A stretch of DNA of 28,212 nucleotides from DASYSL01 sp036003365 (GTDB lineage: Bacteria; Eisenbacteria; RBG-16-71-46; DASYSL01), in contig DASYSL010000062.1 of the NCBI GenBank assembly GCA_036003365.1, positions 1-28,212 on the forward strand, in the 5' to 3' direction. The notes under the pieces are model-generated. The model saw only the letters and a list, made by a program, of their open reading frames with translations. It did no database searches and was not told where the DNA came from. This document shows, one piece after another, positions 7,221 to 13,617 of the stretch (positions within the stretch are counted from its first letter, which is position 1; every line of letters begins with the position of its first letter). The position numbers and the translations under genes were made by a program.

Positions 7221-8467
7221 GCGATCTGTCGGCCTACGAGAAGAGCCCCGAGCCCTTCCATTCGCTCACGCTGCGCTGGCCGGACAAGCCCGCGGATCCG
7301 GTGATTCCGCAGGGCGCCGAGCCGCCGACCATGAGCCGCGTGAAGGACGCCGTGGAGAGCGGCCGCCGCCTGACGCGCGCAGAGGGTCTCTATCTCCTGA
7401 CCGAGGCACCGCTCGCCGATCTCGGCGCGCTCGCCCAGCGCGCGCGCTTCCGCCGGCTGCCCGATCGCGTGGTGACCTACGTCATCGACTCGAATCCCAA
7501 CTACACCAACGTATGCACGGTGGATTGCCACTTCTGCGCCTTCTATCGCAAGCCCGGACACGCCGAGGGCTACACGCTCACCATCGAGCAGGTGCTCGAG
7601 CACATCCAGAAGGCGTCCGACTGGGGCTGCACGACGGTGCTGCTCCAGGGCGGGCTCAACCCGGCGATCCCCTTCTCGTTCTATCCCGACCTCGTGCGCG
7701 AGGTGCGCCGCCGCTTCCCCGACATCACGCCGCACTTCTTCTCGGCGCCCGAGATCCGTCAGATGGCCGAGGTCAGCGGGCTCACCATCCGCGGCGTGCT
7801 GCAGGCGCTCCAGGACGCCGGACAGACCTCGTTGCCGGGCGGCGGCGCCGAGATCCTGAGCGACCGCGTGCGCCGGCGGCTCGGCCCCAAGAAGGGCCCC
7901 GCCGAGTCGTGGATCGAGGTGCACCGTATCGCGCACGAGCTGGGCTACCGCTCGACCGCCACCATGATGTACGGCCACCTCGACACGGCCGAGGATCGCC
8001 TCGAGCACCTGGATCATGTGCGCCGGCTGCAGGACGCCGCCAAGGCGCAAGGCCGCCAAGGCTTCACCGCCTTCGTGCCCTGGTCGTACAAGCGCGACGG
8101 CACGGTGCTCGCCAACAAAGTGACGCGCAACGCCGGCGCTTCGATGTACCTGCGGGTGCTGGCGGCCTCGCGGCTCTATCTCGACAACGTCGACCACGTG
8201 CAGGCGTCGTGGTTCTCCGAGGGCAAGCGCGCCGGTCAGGTCGGTCTCCTGTTCGGCGCCGACGATTTCGGCGGCACGCTGTTCGAGGAGAACGTGCACA
8301 AGGCCACCGGCCACGTCGTGAAGACCACCATCGACGAGACGCGCGAGCTGATTCGCGATGCCGGCTTCACGCCCGCCCAGCGCGACACCCACTACCGCAT
8401 CCTGCGCACCGACGCTGCACCCGAGGTCTCGGCGTGGGCCGGGGTGGACAGCGCGGTCGAGCGGTAG
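7217..8467 (+). CDS. mqnC: Cyclic dehypoxanthinyl futalosine synthase (radical SAM, MqnC)
   Basis: A 416-residue radical SAM enzyme that cyclises dehypoxanthine futalosine to its spiro product. Motifs: VIDSNPNYTNVCTVDCHFCAFYRKPGH with C100, C104, C107 (CX3CX2C); VLLQGGLNP; FFSAPEI; SLPGGGAEILSDRVR; TMMYGHLDT; and GFTAFVPWSYKRDGT. Two starts are possible. GTG at 7217 overlaps the mqnA stop (GTGA) and has AAGGAG eight bases upstream. ATG at 7331 would match the shorter N-terminus usual in the family but has no ribosome binding site. I prefer GTG, which implies a 38-residue N-terminal extension. It is the last gene of the operon; the next gene converges with a 7-base gap and no visible terminator. 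Confidence 0.93.
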   Translation: MSDLSAYEKSPEPFHSLTLRWPDKPADPVIPQGAEPPTMSRVKDAVESGRRLTRAEGLYLLTEAPLADLGALAQRARFRRLPDRVVTYVIDSNPNYTNVCTVDCHFCAFYRKPGHAEGYTLTIEQVLEHIQKASDWGCTTVLLQGGLNPAIPFSFYPDLVREVRRRFPDITPHFFSAPEIRQMAEVSGLTIRGVLQALQDAGQTSLPGGGAEILSDRVRRRLGPKKGPAESWIEVHRIAHELGYRSTATMMYGHLDTAEDRLEHLDHVRRLQDAAKAQGRQGFTAFVPWSYKRDGTVLANKVTRNAGASMYLRVLAASRLYLDNVDHVQASWFSEGKRAGQVGLLFGADDFGGTLFEENVHKATGHVVKTTIDETRELIRDAGFTPAQRDTHYRILRTDAAPEVSAWAGVDSAVER

Positions 8468-8474
8468 AGGGCTT

Positions 8475-9152
8475 TCAACCGCCCCAGGGTAAGGGAAGCT
8501 CCAAGAGAACCGGCTTGTGCATGAAGCTGTCGTCGTCCCCGGGCAAGAGCCATTCGAGGACGTCGTCGGGCAGGCCGCGCTCGCGGATGTCGAGCGCGAG
8601 GCCGCGCGCGTCGGCCGGCACGTCGAAGACGAGATCCTTGCGGTAGGCGCCATGGGGCGCGACCGGCTGCTCGAAGGACGCGGGCTCGCCGTGCGCGCCC
8701 TGCCAGGCACGCTCGGCGCCTGAGTCCCGCGTGAAGCGTTTGCCCGACGAGTCCACGAGCATGGCTTGGAGCCCGTAAGGCTCGAGTGTGGCCGCGCGCG
8801 CATTGCTCGAGATCTCGACCGTGACCACCTCCCATGTGCCTTGCGCCTTCTTCCCTGCGATCTCGGCCGGGCGCTGCCGTGCCATCACCGCGGCACCGAG
8901 ATGGCAATCGAGATAGAAGCCGCAGAAGCGCTTCGCCTGGCCGGGCGCGAGAGTGCGCGCCGGCTCTCTCGCCGACACACAGCCGACGACGCCCAGATGC
9001 AGCGCATCCCACGCGGCCAGCGCGCCGAAGATTGCGAGCGCGGCGCCAAGGCGATGCTTGGGGATCGCGACCAAGGCAGCCACGATTCCGCCCAGCGTCA
9101 GCGCCGCCGTGAGCAGGACGAGCAGCATGCCGAAGGCATGCAGCAGACTCAT
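8475..9152 (-). CDS. Membrane-anchored protein of unknown function with a DUF4352-like domain
   Basis: A 225-residue protein with two hydrophobic segments (about residues 5-30 and 34-55) followed by a polar domain that should face the periplasm. That domain resembles the immunoglobulin-like DUF4352 type: a beta-rich stretch WEVVTVEISSNARAATL, then LVDSSGKRFTRDSGAERAW and YRKDLVFDVPADARGLALDI. Two cysteines lie close together after the membrane (RFCGFYLDCHLG). ATG at 9152 is 13 bases after the uppS stop, so the two genes are probably co-transcribed. I do not recognise a specific function. It converges on mqnC. Confidence 0.78.
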   Translation of the reverse strand: MSLLHAFGMLLVLLTAALTLGGIVAALVAIPKHRLGAALAIFGALAAWDALHLGVVGCVSAREPARTLAPGQAKRFCGFYLDCHLGAAVMARQRPAEIAGKKAQGTWEVVTVEISSNARAATLEPYGLQAMLVDSSGKRFTRDSGAERAWQGAHGEPASFEQPVAPHGAYRKDLVFDVPADARGLALDIRERGLPDDVLEWLLPGDDDSFMHKPVLLELPLPWGG

Positions 9153-9165
9153 GAGGTTCGCCCGG

Positions 9166-9882
9166 TCACGCGCTTCTTCGCTGTGTCCGAGGGCGCGCGA
9201 TGTCTCCGAAGCGGCGATCACGGCGCCGGTACGTCGCGCAGGCGCGCGCCAGCGCGCGCGCATCGAACTCAGGCCAGGCGAGGCGCGTGAACACGAGCTC
9301 GGCGTAGGCGCACTCCCACAGCAAGAAATCGCTGAGCCGCTTCTCGCCACCGGTGCGCACGAGGAGATCGACATCTTCCACGAGCCGGCGCGCGAAGCGC
9401 TCGCGCTGGCTCGCTTCGTCCCCGCTTGCATCCCATTCCCGGGCCGCGGCGACGATGCTGTCGCGCGCCGAGTAATCGAGCGCCAGGCGCAAATGGAGAA
9501 CCGTTCCATGCTCGGTGGCACGCTCGGCTTCGCCGAGAAGGTCGGCGAGCCCGCCGGGAAGCCGGTCGCGCCGGCCCAGGAACGAGATCCGGATGCCACG
9601 CTCCACCGCCCGCGGCACCTCGCGTCGCAGGAAACCGCGCAGGATGCGGAAGAGTGCTGCCACCTCGGCCGGCGGGCGTCGCCAGTTGTCGGTCGAAAAA
9701 ACGTAGAGAGTGAGCAGCTGGATGCCGAGCGCCGGCGCTGCCTCGACGATCTCGCGCACGCGCTCGGCCCCGCGCTCGTGGCCGTAGCTCCGCGGCTTGC
9801 CGCGCGCCTCGGCCCAGCGGCCATTGCCATCCATCACCACGGCGACGTGCGCCGGTCCCAGCTTACGCAGAGTACTCTTCAT
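9166..9882 (-). CDS. uppS: Undecaprenyl diphosphate synthase (cis-prenyltransferase)
   Basis: A 238-residue cytosolic enzyme that condenses isopentenyl diphosphate units onto farnesyl diphosphate to make the C55 carrier for cell-wall polymers. Signatures: VVMDGNGRWAEARG (catalytic D18), LTLYVFSTDNW, LVRTGGEKRLSDFLLWECAYAE, and the final RRDRRFG. The usual RTSGE is RTGGE here, a mild change. Length matches the family. The ATG at 9882 has no ribosome binding site (CTTAACTTTGCG precedes it), although the N-terminus fits the family, so initiation is unusual. A gene for a DUF4352-like membrane protein follows 13 bases after the stop. Confidence 0.95.
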   Translation of the reverse strand: MKSTLRKLGPAHVAVVMDGNGRWAEARGKPRSYGHERGAERVREIVEAAPALGIQLLTLYVFSTDNWRRPPAEVAALFRILRGFLRREVPRAVERGIRISFLGRRDRLPGGLADLLGEAERATEHGTVLHLRLALDYSARDSIVAAAREWDASGDEASQRERFARRLVEDVDLLVRTGGEKRLSDFLLWECAYAELVFTRLAWPEFDARALARACATYRRRDRRFGDIARPRTQRRSA

Positions 9883-9933
9883 CGCAAAGTTAAGAACCGG
9901 AGCACGAGCCAGGCTCGCCAGGCGCCAGGGCGC

Positions 9934-10323
9934 CTAGCGCGAGCGGGCTGCCCGGATCAAAGCCTCCATGTGATCGAGATAACGTTCGAGCGCGCGCCGG
10001 CCGGCGGCGCTCAGGCGATAGTCGGTGCGCGGGGTGCGGCCAGCGAAAGACTTCTTGCAGACGACGTAACCGGCCTCCTCGAGCTTGCGCGCGTGCAGGC
10101 TCAAGTTGCCGTCGGTGGTGCGCAGCAGATCCTTGAGCTCGCGAAACGAGAGCGACTCGTTGGCGGCCAGGGCGCTCACCATGCCGAGGCGCACGCGCTC
10201 ATGGATGAGGCGGTCGAGATCGGCCGCCGGATCGGCGCCGCCCGCCACCGCGGCGAGATCGCGGCGCGGTGCGGCGTCGCGGTCGCGCGCCTCGCGGGTC
10301 TTGCGCGCCTCGGCCCTAGCCAC
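9934..10323 (-). CDS. Winged-helix transcriptional regulator
   Basis: A 129-residue DNA-binding protein of the small winged-helix group (HTH_34/PadR-MarR-like). After a charged N-terminal stretch comes a helix-turn-helix: HERVRLGMVSALAANESLSFRELKDLLRTTDGNLSLHARKLEEAGYV. A wing follows, with the residues KKSFAGRTPRTDYRLSAAGRRALERYL. The GTG at 10323 overlaps the end of the upstream membrane-protein gene by eight bases, so the two are translated from one message. The regulator probably controls its own pair, but no operator can be assigned. I recall similar regulator and membrane-protein pairs in Acidobacteria-like genomes, without known function. Confidence 0.86.
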   Translation of the reverse strand: MARAEARKTREARDRDAAPRRDLAAVAGGADPAADLDRLIHERVRLGMVSALAANESLSFRELKDLLRTTDGNLSLHARKLEEAGYVVCKKSFAGRTPRTDYRLSAAGRRALERYLDHMEALIRAARSR

Positions 10324-10915
10324 CGTGCCGTCGCGCGATGATCCAGCCGAAGATCACGTGCAGGCCACCGAAGCCGAGCGCCAGGAGCGTGTTCCCCCAC
10401 GTGTGCGGAACGAACAGGGCGGCCACGCCGAGCACGGCGAAGCAGGCGCCCATGAGCGGCACGACGCGGACCGAAAAGGCGCCGCCGGCGATCATGGCCG
10501 TGCCGTAGAGAAGGAGCCACGTGGCCGGCATCCAGGTGGCTTCGCCCGCGCGCAGGAACGCGAGCGTCAGTGCCGCGCCCGCGAGCAGCGGAACCGAGAA
10601 GCTCACGGTGAAGCGCCGCGCCGGCCCATTCCACGCCCCGCCGCCCGCTTTGGTGGCTTTGACGATCATGCAGGCCGAGGCGATGCCGATGGCGAGCGCG
10701 GCCTCGAGGAACCAAACCGCACACCACGCCCCGAGCGAGGTCTGTCGCGAGGCTCCCCAGGCGGCGCCGAGGGCGGTGGCGCCGATGGCCACCGTCCCCC
10801 ACCCCGGCACGGCGGTGAAGGCGGCGGATCGTTCCATGGTCTCGCGGATGTAGCGCAGATCCTCGATGGCCACGGCGCGTAGCGCCGGGATCTCGGGGCG
10901 CGGTGCGGGGTTCAT
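10316..10915 (-). CDS. Polytopic membrane protein paired with the winged-helix regulator
   Basis: A 199-residue protein with a cytoplasmic N-terminal helix (EDLRYIRETMERSAAFTAVPGWG, about 18-40) followed by roughly six hydrophobic segments to the end. The ERSAAFTAVPGWG junction looks like a conserved signature. No transport or catalytic motif is recognised. It overlaps the regulator gene by eight bases and precedes it, so it may be the signal-sensing or regulated partner. The ATG at 10915 has no Shine-Dalgarno sequence; instead a -10-like TAAGCT ends six bases before it (see the promoter entry). Confidence 0.8.
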   Translation of the reverse strand: MNPAPRPEIPALRAVAIEDLRYIRETMERSAAFTAVPGWGTVAIGATALGAAWGASRQTSLGAWCAVWFLEAALAIGIASACMIVKATKAGGGAWNGPARRFTVSFSVPLLAGAALTLAFLRAGEATWMPATWLLLYGTAMIAGGAFSVRVVPLMGACFAVLGVAALFVPHTWGNTLLALGFGGLHVIFGWIIARRHGG

Positions 10916-10921
10916 GAGAAG

Positions 10922-10949
10922 AGCTTAGCACACCCTCCGCGGCCGACAA
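10922..10949 (-). promoter_or_regulatory. Predicted promoter of the membrane protein/regulator pair
   Basis: On the minus strand TTGTCG (10949-10944) and TAAGCT (10927-10922) are separated by 16 bases, matching sigma-70 boxes at 4 of 6 and 3 of 6 positions. The -10 ends six bases before the ATG at 10915, implying a leaderless or nearly leaderless transcript. Confidence 0.4.
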
Positions 10950-11075
10950 GTACTTTGTGTAGCAGAGTGACGACGCGCGATGGACGGCTCCCCGCGCGCG
11001 GGTTAGGTGGTCCCCCCATCGGGATGGACCAGTCGCCATGTTCCAGAACCTGTGAGTGGTCCATGGGGGGGAGGC

Positions 11076-11111
11076 GGACCACTCGCTCGCCCCAGGGCGA
11101 GTGAGTGGTCC
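11076..11111 (+). repeat. 36-nt palindrome, copy 1
   Basis: The arms GGACCACTCGCTCGCCC and GGGCGAGTGAGTGGTCC pair over 17 positions around a minimal CA centre. The only imperfection is pair 10, which is G-T; as RNA of the plus strand it would be a G-U wobble. Confidence 0.9.
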
Positions 11112-11205
11112 ACCAGCACCCATTCGGTCGCTCCGAAGCCAGTGATTGGGTCCACTCGCCCTTGGACCCACTTGTCGGTTTTGCGAATGGTCCTTCAACA
11201 GAAAT

Positions 11206-11241
11206 GGACGACTCGCTCGCCCCAGGGCGAGTGAGTCGTCC
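11206..11241 (+). repeat. 36-nt palindrome, copy 2, with compensatory change
   Basis: Identical to copy 1 except at positions 5 and 32, which pair with each other: C-G in copy 1 is G-C here. The G-T at pair 10 is retained. The flanking T (11205) and A (11242) extend the stem by one base pair. Confidence 0.9.
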
Positions 11242-11293
11242 ACCTGTGACCGGACCGGCCGAGAGTGCTCGCCCCAAGAGCGACCCCCATCTC

Positions 11294-12076
11294 CTACCGG
11301 TACGAGGCCTTCAGCTTCCCCCAAGTCGACACCTGGGTCGGCACGGCAGGGTCGGCGAGGCTCAGGGCGCCGTCGACGTCGATCGAGCCCTTCTGCGGCG
11401 GGTTGTGGCCGCTCGCATCCACGACATAGAGGTGATCCACGTTGCCGCCGAGACCGGTGAGGCCATCGAGGTCCAGGAGAATCACGTTGACGAAGTCGCC
11501 GACGGTGTTCGTGATCTGCCCCACCTGCACGATGCCGCCGCCGGCGCTCGATTCGACGCGGAAGTAGGTGCGCTCGGATGTGCGCGAGCCGGTTCCCGGC
11601 ACGAGCTCGGAGCCAATGTCGACGACGGCAATCTCGTAACCCTGGAATCCACCGGCGCCGGCAGCCGCGGTCGGCGGGATGTCCAATTCCAGCGTCGGTA
11701 CGGGACCGCCGGAGGTCTCGTTGCCGAGCGAGACGTACTGCTTGAGATAGAAGATCGAGTCCGGCGCGCCCGAGAAAACCGTCGGCACGTCATCGGCCGC
11801 GCCCCGGATCTCCTCCGTCACCAAGTTATTGGAAACAGCGCCCGCTGAGCTCGCGGGCACCGCCTGGTCGCCCTGCGCCACGGCCTCGACCGAGGTCGCG
11901 CAATGAGCCGGCGCTCCGCCCGTCAAAGTCTGCGTGACATAGATGTAGAAGGGGCTCGCCTGGAACGCGGCCATGCTGGCGAACGACTGCACGGTCACGC
12001 CTGCCGCGCGCGCGGGGTCCGCGCACAGAGCCAGGACGCAGGCGGTGAGTAAAAGGGCTGAGCGGCGGCCTTCCAT
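11294..12076 (-). CDS. Secreted protein of unknown function
   Basis: A 260-residue protein with a clear signal peptide: MEGRRSALLLTACVLALCADPARAAG, with a likely cut after ARA near residue 25. The mature part is Gly/Ala/Val-rich and beta-like, without recognisable catalytic motifs. The ATG at 12076 has GGAGG about seven bases upstream and is preferred to the in-frame codons further upstream. The C-terminus is distinctive: VDGALSLADPAVPTQVSTWGKLKASYR, a Pro/Thr linker before a short aromatic-basic end. The hairpin cluster lies just past its stop codon and could act as a transcript end or stabiliser. I do not recognise a family. Confidence 0.8.
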   Translation of the reverse strand: MEGRRSALLLTACVLALCADPARAAGVTVQSFASMAAFQASPFYIYVTQTLTGGAPAHCATSVEAVAQGDQAVPASSAGAVSNNLVTEEIRGAADDVPTVFSGAPDSIFYLKQYVSLGNETSGGPVPTLELDIPPTAAAGAGGFQGYEIAVVDIGSELVPGTGSRTSERTYFRVESSAGGGIVQVGQITNTVGDFVNVILLDLDGLTGLGGNVDHLYVVDASGHNPPQKGSIDVDGALSLADPAVPTQVSTWGKLKASYR

Positions 12077-12163
12077 GCCGAAACCTCCGATTGGGGCGCG
12101 CGGCGATAGGCCACGGCCGGCTATCAGTATCGGCACGTACGTAGATTTACTGAGAAAACGATT

Positions 12164-13003
12164 TCAGCCCACGAAGGTCAGCTGGGGAATCTGGGGCAGA
12201 ATTCCCTTGGCCGCGCCTCTCTCGTAGAGGGTGCGCAGGGCGCGCTCGCCCTCGTCGCCGAGATTGAGGGTGTCGTCGTTGACGTACATGCGCACGAAGC
12301 GGCGGCAGCGCTCGCGGTCGAGCCCGCGCCCGAACTTCATCGCGTAGGCCACCGCCTCGTCCTCGTGGGCCACGGCGTACTCGATCGAGGCGCGCAGCGC
12401 GCGGCTTGCCTCGTCGGCCAGATCGCGGCCGAGATCGGCACGCACGACGTCCAAGCCAAGCGGCAGCGGCAAGCCAGTTTCTCTCTGCCACTCCTGTCCG
12501 AGATCGGCGACCTTCTGCACACCGTGCTCGGCGAAGGTGAGCTGGCCTTCGTGGATGATGACGCCGGCATCCACGCGCCCCGACGCCACGTCTTCCATGA
12601 TGCCGTCGAACGGGCGCTGCATGGTTTCGCAGGGCGGCGCGAGCAAGCCAAACACGAGCGCCGCCGTCGTCCACGCGCCCGGGAGAGCCACCTTCTTGCC
12701 CGCAAGAGCGGCGAGCGCCATCTCCTCGCGCGCCACCACCAGCGGTCCGTACCCGCGCCCGACGCTCGCGCCGGTGCGCATCACCCAGTAGCGGTCGGCG
12801 AGGTACGCGTAGGCGTGCGCCGACACCGCGGTGATCTCGAGCTCGGCCGTCAAGGCGCGGCGGTTCAGCGACTCGATGTCCTCGAGCACATGCTCGACCC
12901 GATAGTCGCGCACCTGCACGGCCCCGGTGGCGAAGCCGTAGAACATGAACGCGTCGTCCGGATCGGGACTGTGTCCGAAGCGCAGCACTTGGGTGGCGAG
13001 CAC
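12164..13003 (-). CDS. mqnD: 1,4-dihydroxy-6-naphthoate synthase (MqnD)
   Basis: A 279-residue enzyme with a periplasmic-binding-protein-like fold that acts in the cytoplasm. It converts the cyclic dehypoxanthinyl futalosine produced by MqnC into 1,4-dihydroxy-6-naphthoate, the MqnP substrate. Signatures are LRFGHSPDPDDAFMFYGFATG near the N-terminus, the mid-protein DAGVIIHEGQLTFAEHGV, and the C-terminal MYVNDDTLNLGDEGERALRTLYERG. The start is GTG at 13003 with GGAGG five bases upstream. It completes the visible pathway but is separated from the mqnP-mqnC operon by about 4.5 kb and lies on the other strand, so it is expressed independently. Confidence 0.94.
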   Translation of the reverse strand: MLATQVLRFGHSPDPDDAFMFYGFATGAVQVRDYRVEHVLEDIESLNRRALTAELEITAVSAHAYAYLADRYWVMRTGASVGRGYGPLVVAREEMALAALAGKKVALPGAWTTAALVFGLLAPPCETMQRPFDGIMEDVASGRVDAGVIIHEGQLTFAEHGVQKVADLGQEWQRETGLPLPLGLDVVRADLGRDLADEASRALRASIEYAVAHEDEAVAYAMKFGRGLDRERCRRFVRMYVNDDTLNLGDEGERALRTLYERGAAKGILPQIPQLTFVG

Positions 13004-13036
13004 GAAGCCTCCAATGGAAGGGTGAATGCGGGGAAA

Positions 13037-13561
13037 CTAACGGCTTGGGGCCCGGCTCGACAAGCCGCGCCGCTCGGCGCGCAGGATCGAGAGCACGCGC
13101 GGGTGGGGGCCGCGCGCGAACGGCGAGGGCAGCCGTTCGATGGGGAAGAACCCGACGTCGGTGGCATCGTCGCCGGCTTGCATGCGTCCGCCCCGAATGG
13201 CGGCGCGGTAGCAGAGGAAGATCACGCCTCCGGAAGCGCCGCGGAAGCTTCCCAGCAAGGCCCCGAGGCGCACGACGAGCCCGGTCTCCTCACGGGCTTC
13301 GCGCACCGCGGCGCGGGCCGGTGTCTCCCCCACCTCGAGAAAGCCGCCGGGCAGGGCCCAGGCGCCCACCATGGGCTCGTAGCGCCGGCGCACGAGCAGA
13401 ATGCGGCCCGCTTCCAGCACCGCGACGCCCACGGCGGGCACGGGACCCACCGGCAAAGCCTCGCCGCAGCTCGCGCAGCGCGGCGGCTCGAGACGGGACG
13501 CGCGGCGCATGCCCTTCTCGATCCCGGATCCGCAATGTTGGCAATAGGCGCCGGGGCGCAT
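13037..13561 (-). CDS. Nudix hydrolase with an N-terminal zinc ribbon
   Basis: A 174-residue predicted nucleotide-diphosphate hydrolase. The N-terminus carries a four-Cys zinc ribbon (C7, C10, C29, C32). The Nudix box follows the pattern GX5EX7REUXEEXGU in GGFLEVGETPARAAVREAR plus EETGL (72-95), and the acidic residues needed for Mg binding are present. This domain order resembles NudC-like NADH pyrophosphatases and the related ADP-ribose-type ribbon-Nudix proteins; the substrate cannot be read from the sequence. ATG at 13561 follows GGGGGAGGAAG. It lies 33 bases upstream of mqnD on the same strand and diverges from queG across a 56-base gap. Confidence 0.9.
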   Translation of the reverse strand: MRPGAYCQHCGSGIEKGMRRASRLEPPRCASCGEALPVGPVPAVGVAVLEAGRILLVRRRYEPMVGAWALPGGFLEVGETPARAAVREAREETGLVVRLGALLGSFRGASGGVIFLCYRAAIRGGRMQAGDDATDVGFFPIERLPSPFARGPHPRVLSILRAERRGLSSRAPSR

Positions 13562-13603
13562 CGCTCTTCCTCCCCCACGTACTCTAGGGACTCTCGGCAG
13601 TGG

Positions 13604-13609
13604 TAGCGT
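13604..13609 (+). promoter_or_regulatory. -10-like TAGCGT just before queG
   Basis: A TANNNT hexamer ends eight bases before the GTG at 13618, and there is no clear Shine-Dalgarno sequence or -35 box. The geometry matches the leaderless pattern seen at mqnP and at 24312, but on its own it is weak. Confidence 0.25.
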
Positions 13610-13617
13610 AGGCCCCC

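Larger units (their letters stand above)
10979..11242. repeat. Cluster of imperfectly repeated hairpins
   Basis: This non-coding stretch is built from repeated inverted arms related to GGACCACTC and GAGTGGTCC. Visible structures in order: GATGG/CCATC (10979-10983, 11016-11020) enclosing a perfect 12-base palindrome CCCGCGCGCGGG (10991-11002); ATGGACCA/TGGTCCAT (11024-11031, 11057-11064); a 36-base palindrome (11076-11111); TGGGTCCA/TGGACCCA with an 8-base loop (11147-11154, 11163-11170); and a second 36-base palindrome (11206-11241). Reading frames through it show repeated peptides only because of the DNA repeats. It lies downstream of the secreted-protein gene at 11294-12076 and upstream of the membrane protein gene. 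It resembles a REP/BIME-like intergenic mosaic, but I do not recognise the family. Confidence 0.85.

Noticed and set aside
8475..9830. A 451-codon minus-strand frame joining the membrane protein to sequence inside uppS
   Set aside because: The upstream half is uppS read out of frame. The ATG at 9152, just after the uppS stop, begins the genuine hydrophobic N-terminus.
10979..11242. CRISPR array
   Set aside because: Repeat units are palindromic and irregularly spaced with only two strong copies. There are no uniform spacers and no cas genes.
10912..11277. Short frames across the hairpin cluster with repeated peptides such as LTRPGASE
   Set aside because: The peptide repeats come from the inverted DNA repeats, appear in several frames and on both strands, and lack start signals.
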